This document shows, piece by piece, positions 50,428 to 59,165 of a DNA stretch of 64,000 nucleotides. The notes beneath the pieces were generated by a model. That model was not told the DNA's origin. It did not search any database and was given only the letters and a program-made list of their open reading frames with translations. Made by a program: the position numbers and the translations under genes. The stretch spans positions 1 to 64,000 of the forward strand of contig CAJAQB010000019.1 of assembly GCA_903943975.1 (NCBI GenBank), given 5' to 3'. Each line of letters opens with the position of its first letter. Within the stretch, counting starts at the first letter, position 1. The DNA is from Synechococcus lacustris. GTDB taxonomy: Bacteria > Cyanobacteriota > Cyanobacteriia > PCC-6307 > Cyanobiaceae.

Positions 50428-52410
50428 ATGGGGAGGATCGTCGGCATTGACCTCGGCACTACCAACTCCGTGCTGTCGGTGCTGGAGGGCGGTCGGCCGG
50501 TGGTGGTGGCCAATGCCGAGGGCCTGCGCACCACCCCCTCGGTGGTGGGCTTCAGCCGTGACAGGGAGTTGCTGGTGGGCCAGGCCGCCCGCCGCCAGCT
50601 GGTGCTCAACCCCCGCAACACCTTTGCCAATCTGAAGCGCCTGATCGGCCGCCAGTGGCGGGACCTGGATGAGGTGAGCCAGGCGGTGGCCTACACGATC
50701 CGGGCCAATGACCTCGACCAGGTGCGGGTGGTTTGTCCTGCCACGGAGCGCGAATACGCCCCGGAGGAACTGGTGGGCTGCCTACTGCGCAAGCTCGTTG
50801 ATGACGCCTCCACCTACCTGGGCGAGGCGGTGGAGGCGGCGGTGGTAACCGTGCCCGCCTATTTCGATGACGCCCAACGCCAGGCCACCCGCGACGCAGG
50901 CCGCCTGGCGGGCCTGCGGGTGGAGCGGATCCTTAATGAACCCACCGCTGCGGCCCTGGCCTACGGCTTTGACCGCAACCGTTCCCAGTTGGTGTTGGTT
51001 TTCGACCTGGGGGGCGGCACTTTTGATGTGTCGATCCTGCGGATCGCCAATGGCGTATTTGATGTGAAGGCCACCAGCGGCGACACCCAGCTAGGCGGCA
51101 ACGACTTTGACCAGCGCATTGTTGATTGGTTGGCGGAGGGGTTCCAGCAAACCCATGGCCTAGACCTGCGCCGGGACCGTCAGGCCCTGCAGCGGCTGCT
51201 GGAGGCAGCGGAGAAGGCGAAGCAGGAACTCTCCGGCACCCTGCAAACCAACCTGTCTTTGCCTTTCATCGCCACCGGTGCCGAAGGGCCGCTCCACCTG
51301 GAAACCAGCCTCGATCGCCGCAGCTTTGAGGGACTTTGCCCTGATCTGCTTGATCGCCTGCTGCGGCCCGTCCAAACCGCCCTGCGGGATGCGGGCCTTG
51401 CTCCGGAAGATATTGATGAGGTGGTGTTGGTGGGGGGCGCCAGTCGCATGCCGATGGTGCAGCAATTGGTGCGCACCTTGATTCCCAAGGAAGCCAGTCA
51501 AAATGTGAACCCCGATGAGGTGGTGGCGATCGGCGCGGCGGTGCAGGCCGGCATCCTCACCGGTGAGCTGCGCGACCTGATGCTCAACGATGTGACCCCC
51601 CTCTCCGTGGGCCTGGAAACCATCGGGGGCGTGATGAAGGTGTTGATTCCCCGCAATACGCCAATCCCCGTGCGGCGTTCCGATGTGTTCAGCACCTCGG
51701 AGGCGAACCAGTCAGCGGTGGAGGTGCATGTGCTCCAGGGGGAACGGCAGATGGCCGAGGGCAATAAATCGCTGGGGCGCTTTCGGCTCTCGGGTATTCC
51801 CCCGGCCCCCCGCGGCGTGCCCCAGGTGCAGGTGTCCTTCGATGTGGATGCCAACGGCATCCTCCAGGTTTCTGCTACAGATCGCACCACCGGTCGCCGC
51901 CAAAGCGTCACCGTGCAGGGCAGTTCAAACCTCAGCCAACAGGAAATTGACCAGTTGCTGGCTGAAGCCGCCAGCAAGGCCCTTGAAGATCGCCGCCAGC
52001 GCACCCAGGTGGACCGTCGCAACCGGGCCGAAACCCTGATTGCCCAGGCGGAGCGGCGGCTGCGGGATGCCGCCCTGGAGCTGGGTCCCTACGGGGCGGA
52101 ACGGCAGCAGCGCAGTGTGGAGGGGGCCCTGCGCGAATTGCGTGATGGCCTTGAACAGGGCGATGAACGGGAAGTTGACCTGCTGGTGAGCCAACTGGAG
52201 GAGGGCCTCTACGGCTTGAATCGGCGCATGAGCGCCGAGCGGCGGGAAAGCGAAGGTGGCGGGCCGTTGCAGGGCTTGCGCAGCACCCTGGGCTCGCTCA
52301 AGGATGAATTATTTGCCGATGACGACTGGGATGACTGGGAGCGGCCCGGGGCCGGTGCCGGCCCCCGCCGCGGCCCTGGCCGCTCCGACGACCCCTGGGG
52401 GCGCTATTGA
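50428..52410 (+). CDS. dnaK: Hsp70 chaperone DnaK
   Basis: A 660-aa Hsp70. The ATPase domain shows IVGIDLGTTNSVLSVLEGG, VVTVPAYFDDAQRQATRDAG, LVFDLGGGTFDVSIL and VVLVGGASRMPMVQQLV; the substrate domain shows DVTPLSVGLETIGGVM. The C-terminus is acidic/aromatic then Arg/Gly/Pro-rich (DDDWDDWERPG...), not the usual EEVD-like end. Cyanobacteria carry several DnaKs; this linkage fits a DnaK1-type gene. ATG 50428 is preferred over TTG 50416. The dnaJ-type gene follows with overlap or a gap of only 8 bp depending on its start. Confidence 0.95.
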   Translation: MGRIVGIDLGTTNSVLSVLEGGRPVVVANAEGLRTTPSVVGFSRDRELLVGQAARRQLVLNPRNTFANLKRLIGRQWRDLDEVSQAVAYTIRANDLDQVRVVCPATEREYAPEELVGCLLRKLVDDASTYLGEAVEAAVVTVPAYFDDAQRQATRDAGRLAGLRVERILNEPTAAALAYGFDRNRSQLVLVFDLGGGTFDVSILRIANGVFDVKATSGDTQLGGNDFDQRIVDWLAEGFQQTHGLDLRRDRQALQRLLEAAEKAKQELSGTLQTNLSLPFIATGAEGPLHLETSLDRRSFEGLCPDLLDRLLRPVQTALRDAGLAPEDIDEVVLVGGASRMPMVQQLVRTLIPKEASQNVNPDEVVAIGAAVQAGILTGELRDLMLNDVTPLSVGLETIGGVMKVLIPRNTPIPVRRSDVFSTSEANQSAVEVHVLQGERQMAEGNKSLGRFRLSGIPPAPRGVPQVQVSFDVDANGILQVSATDRTTGRRQSVTVQGSSNLSQQEIDQLLAEAASKALEDRRQRTQVDRRNRAETLIAQAERRLRDAALELGPYGAERQQRSVEGALRELRDGLEQGDEREVDLLVSQLEEGLYGLNRRMSAERRESEGGGPLQGLRSTLGSLKDELFADDDWDDWERPGAGAGPRRGPGRSDDPWGRY

Positions 52411-52418
52411 GTTCAGCC

Positions 52419-53264
52419 ATGGCATCGCCCACCATTGCTGACCATTGGGCAGTGCTCGGCCTTGAGCCTGGGGCCGATGCTGCTGCCCTCAAAAAGGCCT
52501 TTCGGCGCCAGGCCCGCCGTTGGCATCCAGACCTCAACAACAACGATCCCGCCGCCGAGGAACGCTTCAAGCGGATCAATGAGGCCTATGCGGTGCTTTC
52601 CGATCCGCGCCGGCGCCAGGCCTGGGAGGCCGGCGGTGAGCCGGGCGACCAAGACCCCTTTGCCCGCGGTTTTCCTGAATTCCACGACTACCTAGACAAC
52701 TTGTTTGGCCGGCGGCGCCCCCAGGAGCGCGAAGACTGGCCCGCCACCACCGCCCCGGCGCCGCCCCCACCGGTGCAGGCCCAGGGGAATTTCGAAACCG
52801 TGGTGGAGCTCAGCCCAGAGCAGGCCCTAGGGGGCACCACGGTGACCGTGGCCCTCGACAACGGCCTCACGGTGGAGCTGCAGACCCCGCCGGAGGCCGG
52901 TGATGGTTGGCGGCTGCGGCTGGAGGGGGTGGCCCCCGGCGGCGGTGATCACTTTCTGCAGCTGCAGGTGCGCACCGCCGATGAGTTGCGCATTGATGGT
53001 TTGAGGGTGCTTTATCGCCTTGATCTCTCCGCCGCCGATGGGGCCCTCGGCGTCCATGCGGTGGTGCCCACCCTCCAGGGCCCCGTGCGCCTGCGAATCC
53101 CGCCCGGCACCTCCAGTGGCCGGCTGCTGCGGCTGCGGGGGCGGGGGCTTGAGCACCAGGGGCGCCGGGGCGATCAGATCGTTGAGGTGCGCCTGGTGGT
53201 GCCAGAGCAAGTAAATGAGGCGGAGGAGGCCCTTTACCGGCGTTTACAAGAACTGCAGCAGTGA
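52419..53264 (+). CDS. DnaJ/CbpA-type co-chaperone
   Basis: A 281-aa J-protein. The J domain (residues about 7-70) has the HPD motif in RRWHPDLNNN. The zinc-finger domain is absent. The C-terminal client-binding domains (about 125-280) include LSPEQALGGTTVTV and RIPPGTSSGRLLRLRGRG, placing it with CbpA/type II J-proteins. It should stimulate the adjacent DnaK. The ATG at 52419 is used; a TTG at 52407 overlaps the dnaK stop by 4 bp and is an equally possible start. Confidence 0.9.
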   Translation: MASPTIADHWAVLGLEPGADAAALKKAFRRQARRWHPDLNNNDPAAEERFKRINEAYAVLSDPRRRQAWEAGGEPGDQDPFARGFPEFHDYLDNLFGRRRPQEREDWPATTAPAPPPPVQAQGNFETVVELSPEQALGGTTVTVALDNGLTVELQTPPEAGDGWRLRLEGVAPGGGDHFLQLQVRTADELRIDGLRVLYRLDLSAADGALGVHAVVPTLQGPVRLRIPPGTSSGRLLRLRGRGLEHQGRRGDQIVEVRLVVPEQVNEAEEALYRRLQELQQ

Positions 53265-53303
53265 GACAATGCGCCGATCGGGTTTAGAGGGGCAACGGCA
53301 GAG

Positions 53304-53726
53304 GTGAGTAAGCGCGTGCATGTGCTGTTGTTTGATGCGGGCAGCGAAGCCGAGGGAATCCATTCCCTTGAGCTCAATGGTCACACCGTTGTCTTGCTGT
53401 TTGAGGAGGAAGACGACGCCCTGCGTTACGCCGGCCTGCTGGAAGCCCAGGATTTTCCTGAGGCCTCCGTGGAGGCACTCCCCCGGGAGGACATCGAGCA
53501 TTTCTGCGCTGAGGCCGGCTATGAGGCGCGGTTTGTACCCACTGGTTTCCTGCCCGAAACCGCCGAGGATCGCCTGTTGTTGGCGCCCCCTGAGCACAAC
53601 CTCGACACCAACAGTTGGAAGGAGGACGACCTACAGGGGGCCGATGAAACGCTTGAGCCCCAGTCGTCAGCCAGTGAACAGGCCGATTTGGAGGCCTTCC
53701 GCCGTTCGCTGGAGGGTCTGCTGTGA
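53304..53726 (+). CDS. DUF3110 protein
   Basis: A 140-aa acidic soluble protein. The core at about 3-80 (VHVLLFDAGSEAEGIHSLEL, VVLLFEEEDDALRYAGLLEA, then YEARFVPTG) matches DUF3110, a family of photosynthetic organisms of unknown role. Residues about 92-140 are a Glu/Ser-rich tail. The start is GTG. It follows the J-protein gene by 39 bp, and its stop overlaps the murQ GTG by 4 bp, so all four genes could be one transcript. Confidence 0.82.
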   Translation: MSKRVHVLLFDAGSEAEGIHSLELNGHTVVLLFEEEDDALRYAGLLEAQDFPEASVEALPREDIEHFCAEAGYEARFVPTGFLPETAEDRLLLAPPEHNLDTNSWKEDDLQGADETLEPQSSASEQADLEAFRRSLEGLL

Positions 53727-54679
53727 ACAGCTCTGCTCTGAATAGTGCCGCTGCCAGCTCCGACCGGGGCCATCTGCTCACCGAGCAGCCCCATCCGGCC
53801 AGCCAGCGGCTGGATCAACTCAGCAGCGCCGAGCTGGTGCAGTTGTTTGTGGAGGAGGACCTCCAGGCCCAACGGGCCGTGGCCGGGGCAGCAACGGCCC
53901 TCAGCGCCGCCGTGGATGCGATTGCCGAGCGGCTAGCCCAGGGGGGCCGGCTCTTTTACATCGGTGCCGGCACCTCCGGCCGGCTCGGGGTGCTCGATGC
54001 GGCCGAATGTCCCCCCACTTTTTGCAGTGATCCCCAGCTTGTGCAAGGGGTGTTGGCCGGCGGTGCGGCGGCCCTTTTACGCAGTTCTGAAGGCTTAGAA
54101 GATTGCTTTGAAACCGGGATCAGCGACCTGCAGGCCCGTGGTTTCGGGCCCGGTGATGCCCTGGTGGGGATCGCCGCCGGTGGCACCACCCCCTATGTGC
54201 AGGGGGCCCTGGGCCATGCCCTTGAGATCGGTGCCCTCGCCGTTGCCATGGCCTGTGTGCCCAGCAGCCAGGCGGCGATGCCCTGCCAGATCGATATCCG
54301 CCTGCTCACGGGGCCGGAATTGCTCACCGGCTCCACCCGGCTCAAGGCCGGCACCGCCACCAAGATGGCGCTGAATATTCTCTCCACCGGCGTGATGGTG
54401 CGCCTTGGCAAGGTCTATGGCAACCGCATGGTTGACGTGGCGGTGACCAACGCCAAGCTCGAAGACAGGGCCCTGCGCATCCTGCGGGATCTGGCCGGCA
54501 TCGGGCGGGGTCGGGGCCAGGAGTTGCTGCAGCAGAGCCAAGGCTCGGTGAAGCTTGCCCTGCTGATGGCGGCCAGCGGCCTTGGCGCCAGTGCTGCCAA
54601 CCAGGAGCTGGCGGCGGCCCAGGGATCGTTGCGCCAGGCCCTAGGCCACCTCAAGGTTCAGTTGAACGGGCCCCAGTAG
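53723..54679 (+). CDS. murQ: N-acetylmuramic acid 6-phosphate etherase
   Basis: Cleaves the lactyl ether of MurNAc-6-P to GlcNAc-6-P and lactate in peptidoglycan recycling. The 318-aa SIS-domain protein has the family start (LLTEQPHPASQRLDQLSS), LFYIGAGTSGRLGVLDAAEC, VGIAAGGTTPYVQGAL, and KAGTATKMALNILSTGVMV. GTG start, overlapping the DUF3110 gene. No kinase (AnmK) or NagZ gene lies near. The 3' end overlaps mtnP antisense by 22 bp. Confidence 0.95.
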   Translation: MNSSALNSAAASSDRGHLLTEQPHPASQRLDQLSSAELVQLFVEEDLQAQRAVAGAATALSAAVDAIAERLAQGGRLFYIGAGTSGRLGVLDAAECPPTFCSDPQLVQGVLAGGAAALLRSSEGLEDCFETGISDLQARGFGPGDALVGIAAGGTTPYVQGALGHALEIGALAVAMACVPSSQAAMPCQIDIRLLTGPELLTGSTRLKAGTATKMALNILSTGVMVRLGKVYGNRMVDVAVTNAKLEDRALRILRDLAGIGRGRGQELLQQSQGSVKLALLMAASGLGASAANQELAAAQGSLRQALGHLKVQLNGPQ

Positions 54680-55572
54680 GGGCGAGTGAACAGGTCGAGC
54701 CGTTGGCGGGTGGCCGCCGGCACCTGTTCCTTGGCCGTCATTAGGGCATGGGCCAGGGCCCTGTGGGCATAGGAGGCTGGCCGTTGCTGGTGGATGCGCC
54801 TGGCGGCGTTGGCCACCACCCGCTGGGCGGTGCTGGCATTGGCGCGCAGGTTGCTGATCACCAGGTCAACGGTTACGGCGTCATGGTCTGGGTGCCAGCA
54901 GTCGTAGTCGGTGACCATGGCGAGGGTGGTGTAAGCCATTTCCGCCTCCCGGGCCAGGCGAGCTTCCGTGTGGTTGGTCATGCCAATCACCGAGCAACCC
55001 CAGCTGCGATACAGCTCGGATTCAGCCTTGGTGGAGAAGGCCGGACCTTCCATGCACAGGTATGTGCCGCCCCGGTGCAGCTGGCGCCCCGCCGGCAGCT
55101 CCTCGGCTACGGCCTCCGCCAGCAGCGCCGAGAGGTTGGGGCAGAAGGGATCACTGAAGCCCACATGGGCCACGGCGCCTTCGCCAAAGAAACTGCTGGG
55201 CCGCAGTTGGGTGCGGTCGATGAACTGGTCTGGCACCAACAGGTCGAGGGGCCGGATCGGCTCCTGCAGCGAACCCACCGCTGAGCAGGAAAGGATCCAG
55301 CGCACCCCCAGGGACCGCAGGGCCCAGAGGTTGGCGCGGTAGGGGACCTCGGAGGGCAGATAGCTGTGGTGGCGCCCATGGCGGGCCAAAAACACCAGCT
55401 CTGCCCCATCGATGCGGCCTTTCACCAGCAGATCAGAGGGGGCGCCGAAGGGGGTATCGATCTGGAGTTCCTCCACATCGCTGAGCCCCTCCATGGCATA
55501 GAGCCCACTGCCCCCTAGAACTCCGATCAGGGCGGTGGGCAGGTCGGAAATGGTGGGGGCGACAGTGGTCAT
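54658..55572 (-). CDS. mtnP: S-methyl-5'-thioadenosine phosphorylase
   Basis: Splits methylthioadenosine with phosphate to adenine and methylthioribose 1-phosphate in methionine salvage and polyamine metabolism. The 304-aa protein has IGVLGGSGLYAMEGL, FLARHGRHHSYLPSEVPYRAN, YLCMEGPAFSTKAESELYR, VIGMTNHTEARLAREAEM and YDCWHP, all typical of MTAP. No other salvage gene is adjacent. It is convergent with murQ and divergent from the cyclophilin gene. Confidence 0.95.
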   Translation of the reverse strand: MTTVAPTISDLPTALIGVLGGSGLYAMEGLSDVEELQIDTPFGAPSDLLVKGRIDGAELVFLARHGRHHSYLPSEVPYRANLWALRSLGVRWILSCSAVGSLQEPIRPLDLLVPDQFIDRTQLRPSSFFGEGAVAHVGFSDPFCPNLSALLAEAVAEELPAGRQLHRGGTYLCMEGPAFSTKAESELYRSWGCSVIGMTNHTEARLAREAEMAYTTLAMVTDYDCWHPDHDAVTVDLVISNLRANASTAQRVVANAARRIHQQRPASYAHRALAHALMTAKEQVPAATRQRLDLFTRPYWGPFN

Positions 55573-55616
55573 GGCTTTGTGCCAAGGTTCAAGCCATCCA
55601 CTTTGCCCCTGCAGCG

Positions 55617-56057
55617 ATGACCAAAGCCGTGATGGATACCGACGCCGGCCAGCTGGTGATTGAGCTGTTCGACACCGATGCGCCCAACACGGTGGCCAAC
55701 TTCGTGAAACTGGTTAATGAGGGCTTCTACGACGGTCTCGCCTTTCACCGGGTAATCAACGGTTTCATGGCCCAGGGCGGCTGCCCCAACACCCGGGAAG
55801 GGGCCAAAGGGGCGCCGGGCACCGGGGGACCTGGCTACAAGATCGATTGCGAAATCAACAGCCGTAAGCACCAGGCCGGCAGCCTTTCGATGGCCCACGC
55901 CGGCAAGAACACCGGTGGTAGCCAGTTCTTCCTTTGCCACGACGCCCAGCCCCACCTGGATGGCGTGCACACGGTGTTTGGCCAAACCGCCAACACCGAA
56001 GTGGTGTTGGCCCTTAAGAACGGTGCCCGCATCAACAAAGTGAGCATCGAGGCCTGA
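55617..56057 (+). CDS. Cyclophilin-type peptidyl-prolyl isomerase
   Basis: A 146-aa cytosolic cyclophilin that speeds Xaa-Pro isomerisation. The domain fills the protein: NFVKLVNEGFYDGLAFHRVI with the catalytic Arg in FHRVINGFMAQGG, then LSMAHAGKNTGGSQFFLCHD and HTVFGQT. No signal peptide. Its stop touches the ribBA stop on the other strand without a gap. Confidence 0.95.
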   Translation: MTKAVMDTDAGQLVIELFDTDAPNTVANFVKLVNEGFYDGLAFHRVINGFMAQGGCPNTREGAKGAPGTGGPGYKIDCEINSRKHQAGSLSMAHAGKNTGGSQFFLCHDAQPHLDGVHTVFGQTANTEVVLALKNGARINKVSIEA

Positions 56058-57299
56058 TTAGCTCTGGCCACCTAGCAGGTGGCCCAGCTTCTCGGCCTTG
56101 GTGCTCAGATAGCCGGCGTTGTGTTCGCCTGGATCCATCACCAGGGGCAGGCGCTCCACCACTTCGAGGCCGTAACCACCGAGGCCAGCAATCTTGCGGG
56201 GGTTGTTGGTGATTAGGCGCAGGCGATGCACCCCCAGGTCCGAGAGGATCTGGGCGCCAACGCCGTAATTGCGCAGGTCGGCGCCAAAACCGAGGTGTTC
56301 GTTGGCTTCCACGGTGTCTAGGCCGCCATCCTGGAGGCTGTAGGCCTTCAGCTTGTTGATCAGTCCGATCCCGCGCCCCTCCTGGCGCAGGTAAACCAGC
56401 ACTCCGCAGCCGTGGGCTTCGATCATGGCCAGGGCCGCCTCCAGCTGGGGTCGGCAATCACAGCGCAAAGAGCCAAAGGCATCGCCGGTGAGGCATTCCG
56501 AGTGCACCCGCACCATCACCGGCTCCAGGCTGGCGGCTGGATCGCCTTTGATCAGGGCCACATGGTCTTGGTCGTCTAGGGAATTGTGGTAACCAATCGC
56601 CTGGAAATGGCCGAACTGGCTGGGAAGTTCGGCCATCGCCTCGCGCACCACAAAGCGTTCGGTGTCGAGCCGATAGCGAATTAGGTCGGCAATGCTGATC
56701 AAACAGAGCCCATGGCTTTTGGCATAGGCGGCCAGCTCCGCTAGCCGGGCCATCGAGCCATCCGCGTTCTGGATTTCGCAGATCACCCCCGCCGGATAGA
56801 GCCCCGCCAGGCGGGCCAGGTCTATGGCTGCTTCCGTGTGCCCGGCCCGCTTGAGGACGCCGCCATCGCGGGCCCTTAGGGGGAACACATGGCCGGGGCG
56901 GCGCAGGTCCCGGGGGCTGGTATGGGGATGCAGGGCCACCTGGATGGTGCGGGCCCGATCCTCCGCCGAGATACCGGTACTCACCCCATGGTCGGGGCCG
57001 GCATCGATGCTCACGGTGAAGGCCGTTTGGTTGGGATCGGTGTTGCGATCCACCATCAAGGGCAGATTCAGTTCATCCAGCCGCTGGCCCTCCATGGCCA
57101 GGCAGATCAGCCCCCGGGCTTCGGTGGCCATGAAATTGATCTGGTGGGGGGTGGCGAACTGGGCTGCGCAGATCAGGTCGCCTTCGTTTTCCCGGTTTTC
57201 GTCGTCTACCACCACCACGCAGGCGCCGTCGCGGATCGCCTCCAGGGCCCGTTCAATCGGGTCGAAGCGGATCTCAGTGCTGGCGGCTACTGCAACCAT
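56058..57299 (-). CDS. ribBA: Bifunctional riboflavin enzyme RibBA
   Basis: The N-terminal part (about 1-205) is 3,4-dihydroxy-2-butanone-4-phosphate synthase, with [20 protein letters not shown] and the [14 protein letters not shown] and [11 protein letters not shown] segments. The C-terminal part (about 210-413) is GTP cyclohydrolase II with the zinc site [17 protein letters not shown] and [17 protein letters not shown]. The two start riboflavin synthesis. ATG 57299 precedes the conserved part. No FMN riboswitch is seen in the 86-bp spacer to argC. Confidence 0.96.
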   Translation of the reverse strand: MVAVAASTEIRFDPIERALEAIRDGACVVVVDDENRENEGDLICAAQFATPHQINFMATEARGLICLAMEGQRLDELNLPLMVDRNTDPNQTAFTVSIDAGPDHGVSTGISAEDRARTIQVALHPHTSPRDLRRPGHVFPLRARDGGVLKRAGHTEAAIDLARLAGLYPAGVICEIQNADGSMARLAELAAYAKSHGLCLISIADLIRYRLDTERFVVREAMAELPSQFGHFQAIGYHNSLDDQDHVALIKGDPAASLEPVMVRVHSECLTGDAFGSLRCDCRPQLEAALAMIEAHGCGVLVYLRQEGRGIGLINKLKAYSLQDGGLDTVEANEHLGFGADLRNYGVGAQILSDLGVHRLRLITNNPRKIAGLGGYGLEVVERLPLVMDPGEHNAGYLSTKAEKLGHLLGGQS

Positions 57300-57385
57300 G
57301 ATTAGCCATATCTGGTCATCGTTATAGGGCCCAGCCCGGCCTGGGGTCGGTTGCTCTATAAAGTCGGCGCTCCTTCCGCTACCCC

Positions 57386-58465
57386 ATGGCCGGCGCCTCC
57401 CCATCTCCCCAGCGGGTTGCCGTGATCGGAGCCTCTGGCTACGGCGGATTACAGATCCTGCGCCTGCTGCAGGATCACCCGGGCTTTGAGGTGAGTTTTC
57501 TTGGCGGTGAACGCAGTGCCGGCCGGCGTTGGTCGGAACTAACCCCCTTTCTGCCCCTGGCCAAGGACCTGGTGGTGCAGAGCCCAGACCCGGAGGCGAT
57601 CGCCGCCGCCGCCGATTTTGCAGTGCTCAGCCTGCCCAATGGTGTTGCCAGCAGCCTGGTGCCTGCCCTGCTGGCAAAGGGGGTGCGGGTGGTGGATCTT
57701 TCCGCCGACTATCGCTTTCCCAGCCTGGCCCAATGGGCCGCCACCTACAGCACTGAAGCCCGCCAGCAGAACCGCAACGACGATGCCCTCTGCGCTGAGG
57801 CCACCTATGGCCTGGTGGAATGGGCCGGCGATCAGTTGGCCGGCGCCCGCCTGGTGGGGGCCCCCGGTTGTTTCCCTACGGCCAGTTTGCTGGCCTTAAT
57901 GCCGCTGTTGCAGCAAGGCTTGATCGAGGGCGAGGGCATCGTGATCGATGCGAAAACTGGCGCCTCCGGGGGCGGGCGTGCCGCCAAGGAGCATTTGCTC
58001 TTGGCTGAGGCAGCTGAGGGCGTGGCTCCTTATGGGGTGGTGGGCCACCGTCACACCGCCGAAATCGAATTGCTGGCCAGTAGGGCCTCCGGGCGGTCGA
58101 TCCAGTTGCAGTTCACCCCCCACCTGATGCCGATGGTGCGGGGCCTGCTCGCCACCGTTTACGGCCGCCTGCGGGACCCGGGGCTCACCGCAGAAGACCT
58201 CACCACCCTGTTTCAGGTGACCTACCGCGACCATCCCTGCGTGGGGGTGTTGCCCGTGGGCACCTATCCCTCCACCAAATGGGTACGCCAAACGAACCGG
58301 GCCCTGATCTCAGTGGCCGTTGATAAGCGCACCAGCCAGGTGGTGGTGATGAGTGCGATCGACAACCTGCTCAAGGGCCAGGCGGGCCAGGCGGTGCAGT
58401 GCCTCAATGTGATGACTGGTCAGCCCCAGGAAACCGGCCTGCCCCTGGTGCCCTTCTACCCCTGA
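57386..58465 (+). CDS. argC: N-acetyl-gamma-glutamyl-phosphate reductase
   Basis: NADPH-dependent reductase of arginine synthesis. The 359-aa protein has the Rossmann start [19 protein letters not shown], the catalytic Cys in [33 protein letters not shown], and the His in GHRHTAEIE. Full length. It is divergent from ribBA, and its end overlaps purN antisense by 10 bp. Confidence 0.96.
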   Translation: MAGASPSPQRVAVIGASGYGGLQILRLLQDHPGFEVSFLGGERSAGRRWSELTPFLPLAKDLVVQSPDPEAIAAAADFAVLSLPNGVASSLVPALLAKGVRVVDLSADYRFPSLAQWAATYSTEARQQNRNDDALCAEATYGLVEWAGDQLAGARLVGAPGCFPTASLLALMPLLQQGLIEGEGIVIDAKTGASGGGRAAKEHLLLAEAAEGVAPYGVVGHRHTAEIELLASRASGRSIQLQFTPHLMPMVRGLLATVYGRLRDPGLTAEDLTTLFQVTYRDHPCVGVLPVGTYPSTKWVRQTNRALISVAVDKRTSQVVVMSAIDNLLKGQAGQAVQCLNVMTGQPQETGLPLVPFYP

Positions 58466-59109
58466 TTCCTGGGGCGCAGTTGCTGGGCCCGGGCAAGTAC
58501 CACCTCCGGCAGGATTCGGTGTTCCTGCTGCTGGATTCGTGCCGCCAGGCTGGCGTGGTCGTCATTGGCCAGGATCGGCACCGGGGCCTGGGCCAAAATC
58601 GGCCCCGCATCCACCGCCTCCACTACCTCATGGACGGTGCAGCCGCTTTCAGTGGCCCCCGCCGCCAGGGCCTGGCCAATGGCATCGGCGCCCCGGAAGC
58701 TGGGCAGCAGGCTGGGGTGAATGTTGATCAGCCGGCCTGGGTAGGCCTGGATCAAGACACTGGTCACAATTCGCATCCAACCGGCCATCACCACCAACTC
58801 GATGGCGGCGTTGGTCAAGGCGGCCACGATTGCCCCATCGAGGGCCTCGCGGCTGGGCTGCTGGCGGTGGTCCAGCAGGATCCAGGGCACCCCAAGCCGT
58901 TGGGCCCGCTCAATTGCCCCACAGCCGGGCTTATTCACAATCAAAAGTTCCACCTGGGCCAGGGGCGGCTGTTCCCCGCGGCAGCGCTGCACCAGGGCCT
59001 CGAAGTTGCTTCCTGAACCGGAAGCCAACACGCCCAGCCGCACGGGCCTTCCCCAGCCCTTGCCGGCATCGCTAGGGTCAGGCGTCGCTGGCAGTGCTGC
59101 GTGTTTCAT
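58456..59109 (-). CDS. purN: Phosphoribosylglycinamide formyltransferase
   Basis: Transfers formyl from 10-formyl-THF to GAR in purine synthesis. The 217-aa protein has the phosphate loop LGVLASGSGSNFEALV and the folate/active-site motif LINIHPSLLPSFRG with the catalytic Asn and His, then TVHEVVEAVDAGPILAQA with Asp. The first 22 residues are a non-conserved extension. ATG at 59109 is chosen; one 15 residues earlier is possible. It is divergent from the M61 peptidase gene. Confidence 0.95.
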   Translation of the reverse strand: MKHAALPATPDPSDAGKGWGRPVRLGVLASGSGSNFEALVQRCRGEQPPLAQVELLIVNKPGCGAIERAQRLGVPWILLDHRQQPSREALDGAIVAALTNAAIELVVMAGWMRIVTSVLIQAYPGRLINIHPSLLPSFRGADAIGQALAAGATESGCTVHEVVEAVDAGPILAQAPVPILANDDHASLAARIQQQEHRILPEVVLARAQQLRPRNQG

Positions 59110-59165
59110 CTTGCGATCCTGGCCCCGGGGCAGGGCCTGGGCAACTGGCAGCACTGGATTGATCC

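Noticed and set aside
57300-57385. FMN riboswitch before ribBA
   Set aside because: The 86-bp spacer shared with argC is too short and lacks the conserved RFN-element segments.
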